Assembly (NCBI GenBank): GCA_040403495.1
Contig: JBBAKM010000052.1
Span: 1-6,252 of the forward strand
DNA length: 6,252 nt
From: JABMMZ01 sp040403495
GTDB taxonomy: Bacteria > Bacteroidota > Bacteroidia > NS11-12g > UBA955
Direction: 5' to 3'
How positions within the stretch are numbered: the first letter of the stretch is position 1; every line of letters begins with the position of its first letter. The notes under the pieces were generated by a model. It worked only from the letters and a program-made list of their open reading frames with translations. It made no database searches and was not told the origin of the DNA. This document shows, piece by piece, positions 6,202 to 6,252 of the stretch. The position numbers were made by a program, and so were the translations under genes.

Positions 6202-6252
6202 ATTTTGCTTTTTTAAAGATGGCGTAAATCTCAATTACAAAACCTAGTATAA
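6200..6252 (-). CDS. DUF3098-like small membrane protein, C-terminal end only (start outside window)
   Basis: The last 53 bases, read on the minus strand, stay open from the window edge to a TAA at 6202-6200 and encode ILGFVIEIYAIFKKAK. This closely resembles the C-terminus of DUF3098 proteins, small two-helix membrane proteins of unknown function found in Bacteroidota next to uppP and often ftsX. The end of a hydrophobic helix followed by a basic tail is visible. Only 16 residues can be read, so the call rests on this short match plus the position immediately upstream of uppP, where DUF3098 genes are normally found. The true start lies beyond base 6252. Confidence 0.7.
   Translation of the reverse strand, partial: ILGFVIEIYAIFKKAK

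Overview
The window looks like ordinary chromosome of an AT-rich member of the Bacteroidota, most likely near the Chitinophagia/Sphingobacteriia. Three things point there: the lineage form of the HIT protein (GLEVPH before the histidine triad), a RuvC with a C-terminal tail ending in WDDFIAKNP, and the pairing of uppP with the tail of a DUF3098-type small membrane protein. Most starts also lack a Shine-Dalgarno sequence. This placement is an inference from protein families; there is no rRNA in the window.

Left part, 1-1199. The 3' end of greA (transcript cleavage factor) is followed after 9 bp by a HIT-family nucleotide hydrolase on the same strand. Facing them is ruvC (Holliday-junction resolvase), which appears to start at TTG. 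The HIT and ruvC stop codons are 9 bp apart and lie inside one AT-only inverted repeat.

Middle, 1200-3084. A 72-bp divergent intergenic region separates ruvC from a rightward pair. The first gene encodes a polytopic membrane protein of the LPG-synthase-TM / flippase-like (UPF0104/YbhN) family. The second, 10 bp on, encodes a secreted or periplasmic DUF3108 protein. The pair is probably one transcript concerned with the cell envelope.

Right part, 3113-6252, all on the minus strand. In order of transcription it holds the C-terminus of a DUF3098-like protein (read from the last 53 bases), uppP (undecaprenyl-diphosphate phosphatase), a UMF1/Atg22-like MFS transporter, and an MBL-fold metallo-hydrolase. 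The last two are separated by 4 bp and are probably translationally coupled. A Bacteroidota-type promoter candidate lies between uppP and the MFS gene.

No mobile element, CRISPR array, tRNA, rRNA or long non-coding stretch was seen; the longest gene-free gap is 72 bp. Nothing amounts to a clear new system. The most open questions are the substrate of the MFS/MBL pair and the function of the flippase-like/DUF3108 pair.
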